Below are positions 10,104-20,775 of a stretch of 64,000 bases of DNA, piece by piece. The position numbers and the translations under genes were made by a program. The stretch comes from Favolaschia claudopus (Eukaryota > Basidiomycota > Agaricomycetes > Agaricales > Mycenaceae): assembly GCA_037176885.1 (NCBI GenBank), contig JAWWNJ010000086.1:496001-560000 (forward strand), in the 5' to 3' direction. Positions within the stretch are counted from its first letter, which is position 1. Every line of letters begins with the position of its first letter. The notes under the pieces were generated by a model. It searched no databases. It was not told the DNA's origin and saw nothing but the letters and a program-made list of their open reading frames with translations.

Positions 10104-10578
10104 ATCGCTAGCTGCTGCTGCTGCTAATAGTTCTGAGAATATACTCCAAGACGGCGGAAAAAACGGGAAGCATGCCTGGGTTTCCGATTGCTCCAACATT
10201 GCAGCAGCTTCCAACATCCCAACACAGGTTTATGAGCACATGAATGGTGACCGCCAGTTTCGAGCGGTTCCACAAGCGTTGAAGCAGCTCCATGTGCCTC
10301 AGTTTGCGCTGGTTCCGTCAAATTCTTTCTTATGCCTACTCCGCCATACGCCTGAGCAGATCAATGTCGGCATCAAGCTCTCGTCGTCTGATTCCGAGCT
10401 TTATAGGAGCTTGAATGATCAGTTGGAGGGTGTTTCAATTGCTGTTAAAGCTTTGGGAGCGAGACGGAAGGGCGGTGGACGAGGGAAAGGGAAGAAGAAT
10501 TTGGAGGCGGATCCGGCAAAGTCAGATGATGCGGAAATGGACTTCCCGGTACCCGAGCATCTTATTACTGCATGGTAG
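10104..10578 (+). CDS. Unrecognised open coding segment
   Basis: The frame is open from the right edge of the MITE to a stop at 10,576-10,578. It reads SDCSNIAAASNIPTQVYEHM, then HVPQFALVPSNSFLCLLRHT and ends with a basic stretch ARRKGGGRGKGKKN and a short acidic tail. The composition is protein-like, but no family is recognised. If the preceding MITE is removed the upstream frame does not join cleanly (a TAG follows), so continuity with the 9550 fragment is unproven. Confidence 0.35.
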
Positions 10579-11155
10579 ACACAATTGCGATAATTTACGG
10601 ATTCCCCCCCTTTTACACGGATTTCTACGGTCTTTTTGCCTATGCCTGGTGACCGGTTCGGATAAAACATCGACCTGGCTGAGGTCTGGTTCCAATTCGG
10701 ATGAGATTTTCCCCATTAGGGGTCCGGATAAGACGTCCCAAAATCAGAATTCTCGCGGGCAGGCATCAAAGCTGGTTGTCGGGGGTCCTTGCTCTAAATA
10801 CTTATCGGAATACAGGATGAGAATACTCATCGGAATACAGGATGAGTTATTGGCGCAACAATCTGAAATACTGTTATTCCGGAACGGCGGAATTAACCGT
10901 GCACACCCACGTACTGTACCTAAGCTCACTAGCAGCATCAGGATTAGTCTCTCAAAGCCATCCTTCAACAATTTTGATCTCGTACCTCGCTTTGTACATG
11001 TTGAAGTCTGTTTTTAAATGAGACCTTAGTTTGTGTCCTTCACCAATGCTCTTGGGGGCACAATGGGGGAGTGGTCTGTTGTGCAACGTTTCAACACGTC
11101 AACTGTATGCGGAGTTTTTGGGCGTCAGTTCGAATCCCCCACCCCCCGGCGAGTA
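10579..11155. other. No gene recognised
   Basis: About 580 bp without a supported gene. Near 11,120-11,140 there is a perfect RNA polymerase III B-box word (GTTCGAATCC) downstream of an A-box-like TGGGGGAGTGGTC, but the arms do not fold into a tRNA, so it is at most a decayed tRNA-derived sequence. Confidence 0.5.
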
Positions 11156-11701
11156 TGATAGCGGACATCACTTCGTGACAAGTCAGATGCCTAATTTGGA
11201 AATCATTACTCTTTTACTTAGTAGTGTTGAAACGGTGTAGAAACTTGTACAAAGCACTATAAGAAGGCCAGCTACAGATCCCCCGGGTCAAAACCAAGAA
11301 AATTGAAAAATTAGTTTTTTCCTCGACGGATTTCGCGCTTACGGTCCGGGCCGGCCGATACCCGGTGGCAGTGTGATGCAATCAGCGCATCGGAATCCAA
11401 ACAAACACATAGAGTAGTGTCCAATATCGACAGCAGCCTGTTGAAGGACTCCAGAGCAGTTCTGGAACACCATATGAGTGAGCAATACCCAGGCGATTGA
11501 CCTCAGAACCGCAAGTTAGGTACACACAATTTTGAACTTTCCGAAAAAATTTCGCGCTTTTCTAACCCTAACCTAGGGTTACCCCGATTTCTCTGAAATG
11601 AAAATTTTCCTTATAAACCCACCCCATGTTCCTTCTAAATCTCAAATCTTGGAAAGTTTTGATGAAAATTGCGGCTTGACATGAAGTGATGTCCGCTATC
11701 A
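11156..11701. mobile_element. 546-bp MITE, TA duplication
   Basis: The TIR is TGATAGCGGACATCACTTC at the left and its reverse complement at the right, with TA at 11,154-11,155 and 11,702-11,703. The interior has no credible coding region. It contains a short TAACCCTAACC palindromic word that looks telomere-like by chance. Confidence 0.88.
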
Positions 11702-11703
11702 TA

Positions 11704-13526
11704 AACACCTTTGACACTCGCCGGCTTCTCCACCACCGATTGCTCGGCCCCCGGTTACCATTTGATCCGACTTTATCACTGCCGGCTTTCCCCATCATTT
11801 CCACTCCCCACCACCATCATTTCCGGATCGCAGCAGGAAATCACCCGGCGGCCCGCACATTCCATTTTCAGTACTGCGTTCATACTCAAACCATTCCTCC
11901 GGCATGCGGCCGTCAGAGACACGGCATGCAAGCTTGTCGGAAGGTGGTTTATCCCAGTGGAAGGTTGCCTGGGAGTTTGAACAGGGGGCCAACAAAGGAA
12001 CAAAAACATCACTGCACAGTGCCGAGAATGGGAATTCCATCAGACTGGGTTCGGATCAGAAGGGGCTAAACGGGAAGAGGGCTTGAGGGGGTTTGCCGAC
12101 AGGAAGCCGGGCGATGCATCAATCAATAGTGGGCATGATTTACAGTGCCGGGGTTCCCTTCTGTGGTCCTCGCATACTACCAGCGGTCTTCCGCGAGCAC
12201 CCGTCCCGTCACGGGTTGCAAGCCTTTGAGTTACAGTAGATTATAAATCCCAAGATCAGATCCCTATATACTCAAGTCAACATACATGCTAGTTTATTTC
12301 TACCATATGCGCTACGCACAACGGAAATAAATCTTCGGATTTTGGGGTGATAAGTAATGTTTTTAAGGCTAATTGGACCTCATAAATACTACTATGCTCA
12401 TGGCAAAGTGGTACTTCAACTACTTGGTTCTATGGCGGACTCCTGTCACTAAATAGGCCGCGGCGGTTCGGATTTGGTCGGATATCAGATGTCAAAATGT
12501 CGAAATGAACCTCGACCATCCCGCCTACCGTACTTTGAATGCTTGGAACGGTAGATCCAGTTCTGGGGTCGCTGAAGGTCGATGGTTGTGGGAGGAATCA
12601 AAGAGCATTGGTGAAGGACACAAACTAAGGTCTCATTTTGCTCGCCTGCGGCGTAGTCCGCAGCTCTTGCAAATCTGTTGTGGGCTGTCGAGCGGAGAAC
12701 GGAAATGAATTCCTGATCCGTCGAGGTCAGGATACGAAAGCATTGGAAAATCTCACATTTTCCCACTCCACAGATCGCAGTGATGTGAGACGCCGCAGTT
12801 GAATCCAACGCTGACCTCACCGCGATATCTCGAGAGAACAGGACAAAAGCAAACTTGCCAGAAGGAGATCTTGCACCGCCGAGCGAGCATTTCGTTAAAG
12901 AACGGTTAATGAGGGGTAATTACATACAGTTTGTTGGTAATACCTTCAACGTTTGTCACAACATCATCGCGTTGTCCATTGTCCTAACAATTTCACTTTG
13001 AGTGGACGATGGGTTCAATCCATCTAGAAATATTTCTGGGAGTATCTTATAGCTCTTAGAACCCGAATTCATATCTAAAATGTCCCGGTTGCGTCTGGAT
13101 TCAACGAAAACCTATTGTTGCGGGCAAGTTTGAACCGTGGGAATATTATTTTATCACATCAACACAGTTCGATACAAATGTGTCGTGTTAGCCCATAGCT
13201 ACACTCACAGTCACGGTGCAAGAGGTCTCAAGGTGAGGATATTCTGCCTCACTGCTCCTATTGGCTCAATTCTGCAGACTATCCCCCCACAATTGAATGC
13301 TTTATGGCACGGCCTTTATTTTCGCTCAGATGCCTTATTCCAGAAGAGCAAGTACTCAGATCAAAACCAGGCATTTATCCTGAGCTCCTAACGGTACATA
13401 GAGCACTATATGATCTGTTGGGACCGTCTTGATATACGGAATTGAGGCCTAATAACCTGATCTTTGACGCGCCAGAATTACACAGCCACCCACCGGTGCC
13501 TGATCAAAGTCAATTTCTTGTACATG
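11704..13526. other. No gene recognised
   Basis: About 1.8 kb in which I see only short open frames on both strands without family motifs or consistent exon-intron structure. No delimited repeat was found. Confidence 0.5.
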
Positions 13527-13607
13527 GGGGGTGTCTCAAGGGGGAACCGATCCGCGAAATCTACACTAAGGGTCGAAGTTTTTTTCTCAGCGAAATGGCG
13601 GACCCCC
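13527..13607 (+). repeat. Dispersed repeat R2, copy 2
   Basis: Second copy of the 2620-2710 sequence in the same orientation, diverged by several substitutions. Confidence 0.6.
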
Positions 13608-15091
13608 CACCCTTCTCAATTAGGGAATTCCTTTTTTGATCAGCCATCAAAACGGCTTTGCAGCCCTTGATTCAACGAATTTTGGCTTGGAAACCTTGCA
13701 TTTATAATCCCCCAGTACTCTGATGCACTTATCTGAGGTTCTACACCATGCTCGAGGTAAAGGAAAGGAAATCTTGCTTGCCCATCATTGATCACGCGGA
13801 TGTTTACTGTATTTGGAAGTCCTTACCTCCTGCCGCTATTGAGCGACCTTTTAGCGGGAATGTGGTCAGATTGACTATTAAATCACTGTGAGTGAGATTC
13901 AAGAGCTTCTGGAGTCTCCTTCACGGTGACGCGTGACGCGCCTGAACCAATTCGACATTTCGACAGAGGTCCTGGCGTGGTGTGACAGGGCGCAAATTTT
14001 CGACAACCCCCAGTCTCGCGGGGAGGAGCCTGAAAACATTTAGTAAGTGAGTCTGCATTTTTTCCGCGAGGAGTAGGAATGCGGTGGAGAGATTTTATAC
14101 CTTGAGCAAAAAAACCGCATTTCAGGCCGAGAATTCGGTTGAAAATGACTTCAAGTGGGAGATCTAGAAGAAATTGAACATAAGAAGTCAAGAAAACACA
14201 CCAGAGGGCCCATACAACTAGAGTGATTTTTTTGAGCAAAATCCCAATTTGGAGGATTTTTGCGAACCGAGCGGCCCATTCGACAATGGCCCGTGTGAGG
14301 CGTGACACAGGGCAAGCATTCGGTTCGACAGAGGTGGGTGTGACGCGTGATTAACGATTTGAACGTAATTGTACAGTATAAGCACAGTTAACCACGAAAT
14401 ATGGTGGCACTCGGAGGTAAAGATCAAGTATTCAATACATATGCTCCGTCTTTCCTCCTTCATGTTGCAAGCATTTTGAGTGCTCGACACAGTCTGAATT
14501 CAGTTCTCACCGTTACAGAGCAAGTAGAAATAAAATCTGCACTCCACATTCAATAGACGCTCGTCACCAACCTGCGGTTGGTTCCTCGCGTCTTTGTGTC
14601 CAAGATCCCGGTCCCAATACGTAGATTGATCCCGGTCTCCTCTAATCATCAGGCGAACAGCATTGAGAGCAGCCAGCAAATGCAGGGCGGCCCCTGTGCG
14701 ACTTGTGAGGGAGGATACATAAGCAAGTGCAGGTTGACGCTCGTAGGCAATTCCAGTTTATGGTCGCATGAAGGTGAACACCCACAGAGCAAAGAAATTG
14801 AACAGGGAGAGGCATCATGACCATACCAGGGACATCTGCATTGTGCACATTCATGTTGACACTCGTAGGATGAGCCAAATTCAACTCTACAGCTTCAGAC
14901 ATAAGAAGAGCACCGGCGATAACGGACTTGGGGATTGCGCTCGTAGCCGGATTCCAGAGGGCGGTTGAATAGAGGATAAGATAGCAATATCCCAAATGAG
15001 TTAAGTGTCAACGAAGGATGTTCTGTCCAATACCTTGTCCAATACAGCTGGGAAATCGAGTATGTAGTACTGTACATGATGACACTCACTC
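13608..15091. other. No gene recognised; local decayed repeats
   Basis: No supported gene. Two related stretches (about 13,950-13,990 and 14,270-14,350) share TTCGACAGAGGT and GTGTGACNNGTG-like words. The word CTCGTAGG or close variants recurs at 14,740, 14,860, 14,940 and 15,140 after TTGAC or TTGCG. These look like remains of old repeats. Confidence 0.4.
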
Positions 15092-15358
15092 TTGGGGAAC
15101 ATCGATTTTTCATGGAAGAATGAGCAGAGCATTCAAGGTCGTACTCGTAGGGAGATACCAAGTTTCACCGAGCAAGAGAAACTATGTCAAGCTATACACA
15201 ATGCCAGTGAAGAGGACCGTGCTCATCCTGGGGAAATTGACGAGGATATAGAGGCGGAGGGCGAAACCTTACCAGAGAACAGTGTTTATGATGTGCACGC
15301 CTCGAAAGGTGTTACCAATGAAACTGATAAGGAATATAAACGGTGTGTACATAGCTGA
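15092..15358 (+). CDS. Unrecognised charged open frame (possible gene fragment)
   Basis: The frame encodes 88 aa with protein-like composition: GRTRREIPSFTEQEKLCQAI, then a strongly acidic EEDRAHPGEIDEDIEAEGET. The start codon is arbitrary and the frame may begin upstream through an intron. No domain is recognised. It lies 0.3 kb before the copia fragment and may belong to an unrelated broken gene. Confidence 0.3.
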   Translation: MGNIDFSWKNEQSIQGRTRREIPSFTEQEKLCQAIHNASEEDRAHPGEIDEDIEAEGETLPENSVYDVHASKGVTNETDKEYKRCVHS

Positions 15359-15667
15359 GAGATGAATTGTGCCATTGACAAGTAGACAGCTTGATGAACC
15401 AATGCCTACAATTTCTGAAAAAGAATAAGCTAATCAAAGAGGATGACCCGTTTTTCAGTAAAACCCCGAATGCGGCGGTCCCAGTCTGCATTTGTGCCTG
15501 GATTATGCACGAGTCAGTAAACGATTCAGCGGATTTATATCATTTACTTACTTGACCACAATTTAGATGTGATGAACAAGATTTCGACGGCACAGAGAAG
15601 CACCATACAATCCCGCGAGCAAGCTATAACCATGCACAGAAGCTGCGTGCAGCCATGACTTACGCAT

Positions 15668-16969
15668 TTGGACGCTTGTATGGTCTGGGTTCTCTCCCGT
15701 GGCATGAAAGCGACGAACCGCACCATCTCCTTGTCTCATCGTTTCTATATTGACTCGATTGTGGCTCGGTATCGCATGGAGGATGCACGGCCCGTATACT
15801 CGCCAGTCAACACGTCGGCCGCTCCGCTTTCCAAGTCTCAATCTCCTCAGACTTCCGAAGAACTCCAGCGCATGGCCAAGGTTCCCTACCAGCACGCCGT
15901 TGATTCGCTTATGCATACCGCTGTTCAATGCCGTCCAGACATCACGAAGGCAGTTCAGGCCGTATCGGAATTTAGCTCCAACCCCGGTGAAGCTCATTGG
16001 GAAGCCGTTAAACAGATCCTCGCGTATCTCAAAACCACACGCGACTCTGTCCTTATTCCAGGCGGCAATGAAGACCTTACCCTTCACGCTTTCAGCGATT
16101 CAGATTGGGCAAACTAGCGCTGTGTAAGAATCAAAATCCGGGCTGTGAGAAATGTGAGATTCAAACTACCCCCCTGGTTATTTAACATGGATATGTTAAT
16201 AACAGGGTTCATAACATGACGTAAGCCTGCCCGGATTTTTTTTTCCGCCTGATTTTCAACCGATTTTCTTGGAATTTGCCTCCTATTTGGCTTCGAAATC
16301 TTCTGAACTCAGCAGGGCAATTTTTTTGACTTCATCTTATGGGCTTCAAAGGCAAAATCAAGCTGAAAAAGTGCTCTCCAAGGCGCCGCAGGGGACCCTT
16401 CGGCACACATAAATAACAGGTGTTTCTGGACCTCCATTGTGAGAAATGTAATTAACGTGTTAATAACAGTGTTATAAAGTACCTGTTATATAACACTTTG
16501 ATTCCTACACAGCGCTAGGGCAAACTCAAAGGATCACGTCCAATCCATTTCTGGGTATGCTGTCTTCATCGGATCCAGCTTAATCGCTTGGTCAGCGAAG
16601 AAGCAAACTTCCACGGCTCTTTCGACTGGCGAAGCCGAGCACTACGCTGGCACATACGTCGGGCGTGAAATCATGTGGCTCCGCTCTCTTCTGTTCGAGC
16701 TTGGTTTCTTACTACCTCCCGGACCGACTTCCCTTTCCATCGACAATACTTCCACCATCCGGATGATTGTCAATACTGATGAAGCCATCGCTCGAACGAA
16801 GCACGTCCACATTGCCATCTGGTGGATCCGTGAAGCAGGCCTCTATCGCTGCATCGTCCCCGTTTACGTTCCTACGGAGGTGAATGTTGCCGACTTAGTC
16901 ACAAAACCATTGCCGGCACCACGCCACAAGACTCTCCTCAAGATGTTGGGCATGGCTCCCCGACCTTGA
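15668..16969 (+). pseudogene. Ty1/copia pol 3' part (end of RT and RNase H), split by a MITE
   Basis: The first part (to 16,114) reads NRTISLSHRFYIDSIVARY, then RPDITKAVQAVSEF and LHAFSDSDWAN, the standard end of a copia reverse transcriptase leading into RNase H. After the MITE at 16,115-16,517 the same protein resumes with SKDHVQSISGYAVFIGSSLI, KKQTSTALSTGEAEHYA and ARTKHVHIAIWWIREA, ending in MAPRP and a stop at 16,967-16,969. Removing the MITE and one copy of its 8-bp duplication restores one reading frame across SDWANSKDH, so the insertion is the visible lesion. Sequence 5' of about 15,660 does not continue pol, so the element is also 5'-truncated. Confidence 0.92.
16115..16517. mobile_element. 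hAT-type MITE inside copia pol (403 bp)
   Basis: The TIR is TAGCGCTGTGTAAGAATCAA with one mismatch at the other end, and the exact 8-bp duplication GGGCAAAC lies at 16,107-16,114 and 16,518-16,525. The TAGCG start fits the YARNG rule of hAT ends. The interior carries repeated GTTAATAACAG and TTATAAC words, plausible transposase-binding repeats. Confidence 0.93.
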
Positions 16970-17120
16970 GGGGGAGTGTTGAAGTATTTATTTCTCTTCC
17001 ATTTACCGTACATAGCTTACTTTCTCCAACTCGCAATCCGTTCCGTTACGCGTCACACATTCCTTATGTGGCTTTGTGTCACCGTCACATTCCTCAGTCG
17101 CTTCCTCCACGACTGAGGTA

Positions 17121-17718
17121 AGGTAGGCGTCACACTTACAACGAGCGGTCACATGACGTGTCACGTCACGCGTAACGCGGCAAAATCTCGACACGAAAAC
17201 AAAACGTGCTGGATTTTGCTCAATTTCAACGATTTCGAGATCGAAAAAAAAAATGGTCATTATGTAATCATAACTGGAGACACTCTGGTCACCGTTGTAT
17301 GATGCCCCAAGATGTTGCGCACTGCAGCCAATGGTCACGGTATAGTGTGTATGCTTGTGTATGCTGTTGTGCTATTAATATTGTTGTGTTAGCGGGTTGC
17401 CGGTAATTGATGGGATCCTACCCTATATGGTGCGTGAGAACATTACATAAGCGGCAAATTTCGCCATCGTCCCGAACCAAGATGGCTCCAATCGCTGTAA
17501 AACTCATTTCTGCATTCAAAAAAAAATGGGTCGGAAGAATGGTTTACTGCTCCATCCCAAGACAGTATTTTTGAATTCTGAGACCAGGGATGTTTTGCAT
17601 TTGCTCAAATACACCATTTCTAGGTCTCACTTTTTACCCTGATGTTTTGTGGCCGGAGCTTAATGGGTGTCACACTTTGGTCATGTGACCGCTCGTTGTA
17701 AGTGACTGACGCCTACCT
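17121..17718. mobile_element. 598-bp MITE in the copia LTR, TA duplication
   Basis: TIRs of about 37 bp, starting AGGTAGGCGTCA and continuing ACTTACAACGAGCGGTCACA, with a small 2-bp difference between arms. TA lies at 17,119-17,120 and 17,719-17,720. The AGGTAG start is shared with the element at 58,290. Confidence 0.88.
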
Positions 17719-17727
17719 TATGTGCAC

Positions 17728-18222
17728 CAAGGGGGCACCGGCAATCTAACCGGCGACTAAGGGCTAGTTAGTTAGTCCGGCCGTCAGGCCGGAAAAAAAA
17801 AATTTGACCCCCCAGTTTGTGGGCGGGAATGAGCTTCTGGTAGTCTGTTTGAGTGAGAAGCACTGCGCTTGAGCTGTACATGTAGCTTTTCAGAGGATAT
17901 AGTGCTACTCCTCTGCAATCAGTCTCAATTTGGTCTCAATGTGGCTTTGTTTGGTGGAGCTGTCAACCTGATGTTGCCATGTTTTGCCTTCTAAGTAAAG
18001 AAGGATGTAAGCATCCAGTCTGGTCTGGATACTCTTCTCAAGACAGTAGAACAGTAACTGGCCCTTCAATAAATTTATTTGTCGGGTCAACGCAGTCCGG
18101 CGACTTAACCGTGAGAACATATTGCCGTATATAGTGCTTACGTTAGTTAGTTAGTCCAGCCTAGAGGTCGGAAAAGAAAAAAACGGCCCTATATATTTTT
18201 TTAGAATGCCGGTGCCCCCTTG
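17728..18222. mobile_element. hAT-type MITE in the copia LTR (495 bp)
   Basis: The TIR CAAGGGGGCACCGGCA is present at both ends, flanked by the exact 8-bp duplication ATGTGCAC (17,720-17,727 and 18,223-18,230). The start CAAGGGGG matches the 8987/27,559 family, but the interior differs, so this is a sister family using similar ends. It contains TTAGTTAGTCC near both ends. Confidence 0.92.
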
Positions 18223-18380
18223 ATGTGCACTCGTATCTACTGTCCTTACAGCTTACTGATTCTCCTGGTAGTTTATACTTACTGTATTCTATCAGGTATA
18301 TAATACATGAGTCGTTTCCTCCACGACTTGTCCACGACTGAGTTTATACTTACTGTATTCTATCACAGCTTACATACAAC

Positions 18381-18918
18381 TAGTCTCGTAAACCAGACTT
18401 TATACCGGGCGATGAGAAGACAGTCGTTCTCAAGGACCTATATAAAGTCTGGGATTTGATGGGGGGTAGGTCAGTGAATCGTCCGTGAGAGTGATGGGAG
18501 TGATACGGCTGCTGATGGCCGTCGCTTGCCTCCCCTTCTCTTTTCGGTCGCTCTCCAGAGCGACGTGCTCCTCGTCCTTTGTTTGCACTTCACGTATTAT
18601 AACCCATGCTATGATCCACTACACCAGTGATATATGGATGAAATCAACGTATCTACCACGTCTCAGACGCGTCTTCAGTCGTCAATTCGCGTCAATGGTT
18701 AAGACTAGATGCTCTCCTCCGGCGCCGATGCAAAGTATGCGTGGTTATAGGTTCCTGTAAGTATCCGGGTCCTGCCAAGGGTGTCCGAGCTTCCGACATT
18801 GCCAGTGAGCGAACGGTTGACGAGAGTCGAAGAGAGATCACACTGCCGTTTGGCGGATCAGCTCAGCATCACTCCCACGGACGCTTCACTGACCTACCCC
18901 CCATCAAATCCTAGACTA
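18381..18918. mobile_element. Mutator-like foldback element (538 bp), 9-bp duplication
   Basis: Flanked by ACATACAAC at 18,372-18,380 and 18,919-18,927. The right end is TAGTCTAGGATTTGATGGGG in reverse complement. The left end has the same sequence, but TAGTCT and GGGATTTG are separated by a hairpin of about 66 bp whose stem is CCAGACTTTATA/TATAAAGTCTGG. A 9-bp duplication points to Mutator-like elements. Related left ends occur at 27,194 and 54,631. Confidence 0.82.
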
Positions 18919-18948
18919 ACATACAACCAGCACCTGCAATCATAAGAC

Positions 18949-19360
18949 AGGCCGCATCCATAAACATCAAGCTCCTGTCACAATGTCACATTTTCGACCA
19001 TCTCCCTCATATCTCGACAACAGAGACGAAAATAGAAAGTCTGTCCCCCAAATCGATGGAGATGTAGTCTGGCTAGATCCTCCCCAATTTTTAAAGTAAT
19101 TGAGTTGATATCGAAGGAGGAGATACAATATTGATGGTGAATGTCGTGAAACTACATTTTGTGAGCGGCCAGACTAAAATTCTATCTCCTTCTTCGATAC
19201 TGCCTCAATTCCCCTGCAATTCCGGGAGTACCTAGTCAGGATACCTCTCCGTCGATTTGCGGGACAGATTTTCTATTTTTGTCCCCGTTGTGGGAGATGG
19301 TCGAGAAATAGACTTTTGTGACCCATCACAGTCACAGCTAGCTGTTGATGGATGCGGCCT
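18949..19360. mobile_element. 412-bp inverted-repeat element
   Basis: The ends are AGGCCGCATCCAT with imperfect extension (AAACATCA / CAACAGCT). Between them an imperfect palindrome places GACGAAAATAGAAAGTCTGT near the left and its complement near the right. I found no clean target-site duplication. It lies immediately beside the DIRS-like RT fragment. Confidence 0.65.
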
Positions 19361-19430
19361 AAGTATCTTACAAAAAGGTGCAAATGAGCGGGATCCAAAT
19401 GGTAGGCGAACGTCAATGTAACCAACACTG

Positions 19431-20767
19431 TCAAAGTAGAAGCCATACAGCAGAGAGTCGTCTGGGCATACTTATTACTACGATGTGGCGGAACGCACGC
19501 CGCAGGTCAATCTTCCAGAGGAGAGCGCCAGGACCAAGTCGGCGGAGGCGGTCAAAGAAGGTGTCGAGCGAGGTGTAGGAGAGTGTTACTGCGTCAGAGG
19601 AGATGCTATCGTTGATAGACGAGCCACAAGGATAAGAGAGGTGGTGGACAGTGCACCACCCGCCATCTGCTTTGAAGACAGTGCCCACAGGTGAGTAAAT
19701 GACCCGGCGCTGCTCATGAATGGGGAGGGAGTCGACACGGCGAAGCTCACCCAGAGAAAAATTTGCCAGAATATCTGCAGCGGTTACAGCGTGCTCGGAC
19801 GGTGTGGCAGGCAGATTTCGTGAGAAGGCACGGCCCACTCGGGGGGTGGTGTATCCAATTGACGCACCATAGGTACAGATATTATGTAGGTGTTGTACGA
19901 AGGAGAGGTCAGGATAATCCTGAAGTAAGAAAGATAGTATAGCGGGATTAAGGGAGCTAGTAACACGAGGACCAGAGGTATGTAGGGGCAACTGGGAATG
20001 TGATGTGTGTATTAGAGCGGGGAGGGGGAGGAGGCATTAGATGGGCAGCGAGATGAGCGGTATGCAAAAGGGGTGATAGAGAGGGTGGGGTGCGAGGAGC
20101 CAGTGGACGAAGGGATGGTCGGAGTGGGGCAGAGGCCGGACTCGGTTGGCGTGCCCCAAACATCCTACTTCCGCTTCTGGGGGCCAGCATGTGCGGGGTG
20201 GGCGCCCAGACATGCAATGCAGACGTGGCGGCGAGAGCACTTGTCGCCCATGCGACAACCGGCGGCATCCTGAAACTTGTAGCAAGTCTCGTCAACCTTC
20301 AGCCGGGATGCAGGGGCGCTGGGTTCGGAAAGGCGCTCAGTGAGGTCGTGTTTGCGCTTGGAGGAGAATGGTGGAGGCAGTGGTTAGCGAACCAACCTGG
20401 TGGAGACGAGGCCCTGATCGGGCGTCACCCAGCGCGTGGGGAGAAAGTTCTCCACCATGCGCACACGAATAAATTCGTAGTGGTAACTAGTCTCTCCTAG
20501 ACAGACGCTCTATGTACTTGAGCTCGGTGCCCTCGCTACATAGAAGTGGTAACACAAGACTGCGGACCACTCGTATGTACTGTGTGGTGAAATCCATGAG
20601 CTGGCTGGTGTAGATGGACATGGCGGCAGCAACACCACCATTGGTGGTGTCAATGAGGGAGCGACTGCGAAAGGTCCGACCACGAGGAATGACGAAAAGG
20701 ATGGGACTGGGACTCACCCACTCCCACTGATCAGCCATCAACAGTGGGACTCGACAGGTTTCAGTGG
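19431..20767 (-). pseudogene. DIRS-like RT element fragment (gag zinc finger and RT start)
   Basis: From right to left on the minus strand: a gag-like segment (GRTFRSRSLIDTTNGGVAAA; about 20,740-20,500), a cysteine/histidine finger reading CSRRHVCIACLGAHPAHAG (about 20,250-20,180), and the RT start with VHHLSYPCGSSINDSI and LLWKIDLRRAFRHI (motif A) near 19,500-19,650. The RT is cut off just after motif A at 19,431. The plus-strand element at 50.8-52.9 kb has the same order and the matching words YHLSYPHGSSVNDAI and ADLEAAFRHIPI. The hAT element at 20,776 interrupts its upstream side. Confidence 0.75.
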
Positions 20768-20775
20768 GACTCAGT

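Larger units (their letters stand above)
16977..18366 (+). repeat. Copia 3' LTR, interrupted by two MITEs
   Basis: Directly after the stop codon comes a purine-rich tract (GAGGGGGAG), and then TGTTGAAGT, the usual start of a copia LTR. LTR-like sequence continues to 17,120, between the two nested MITEs (a few bases around 17,719-17,727), and from 18,223 to about 18,366, where a TATCACA end is plausible. Within the last part GTTTATACTTACTGTATTCT is directly repeated (18,272 and 18,340). The right limit is uncertain because no 5' LTR is present for comparison. Confidence 0.7.

Noticed and set aside
11040..11150. Possible tRNA (A-box-like and perfect B-box)
   Set aside because: The acceptor and T stems do not pair; at best a decayed tRNA-derived sequence.
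11560..11582. Telomere-like TAACCCTAACCTAGGGTTA
   Set aside because: Only about two units, inverted on itself and inside a MITE; not a telomeric or interstitial array.
13883..14308. 141-aa minus-strand open frame
   Set aside because: No motif, biased composition and overlap with decayed repeats; likely chance.
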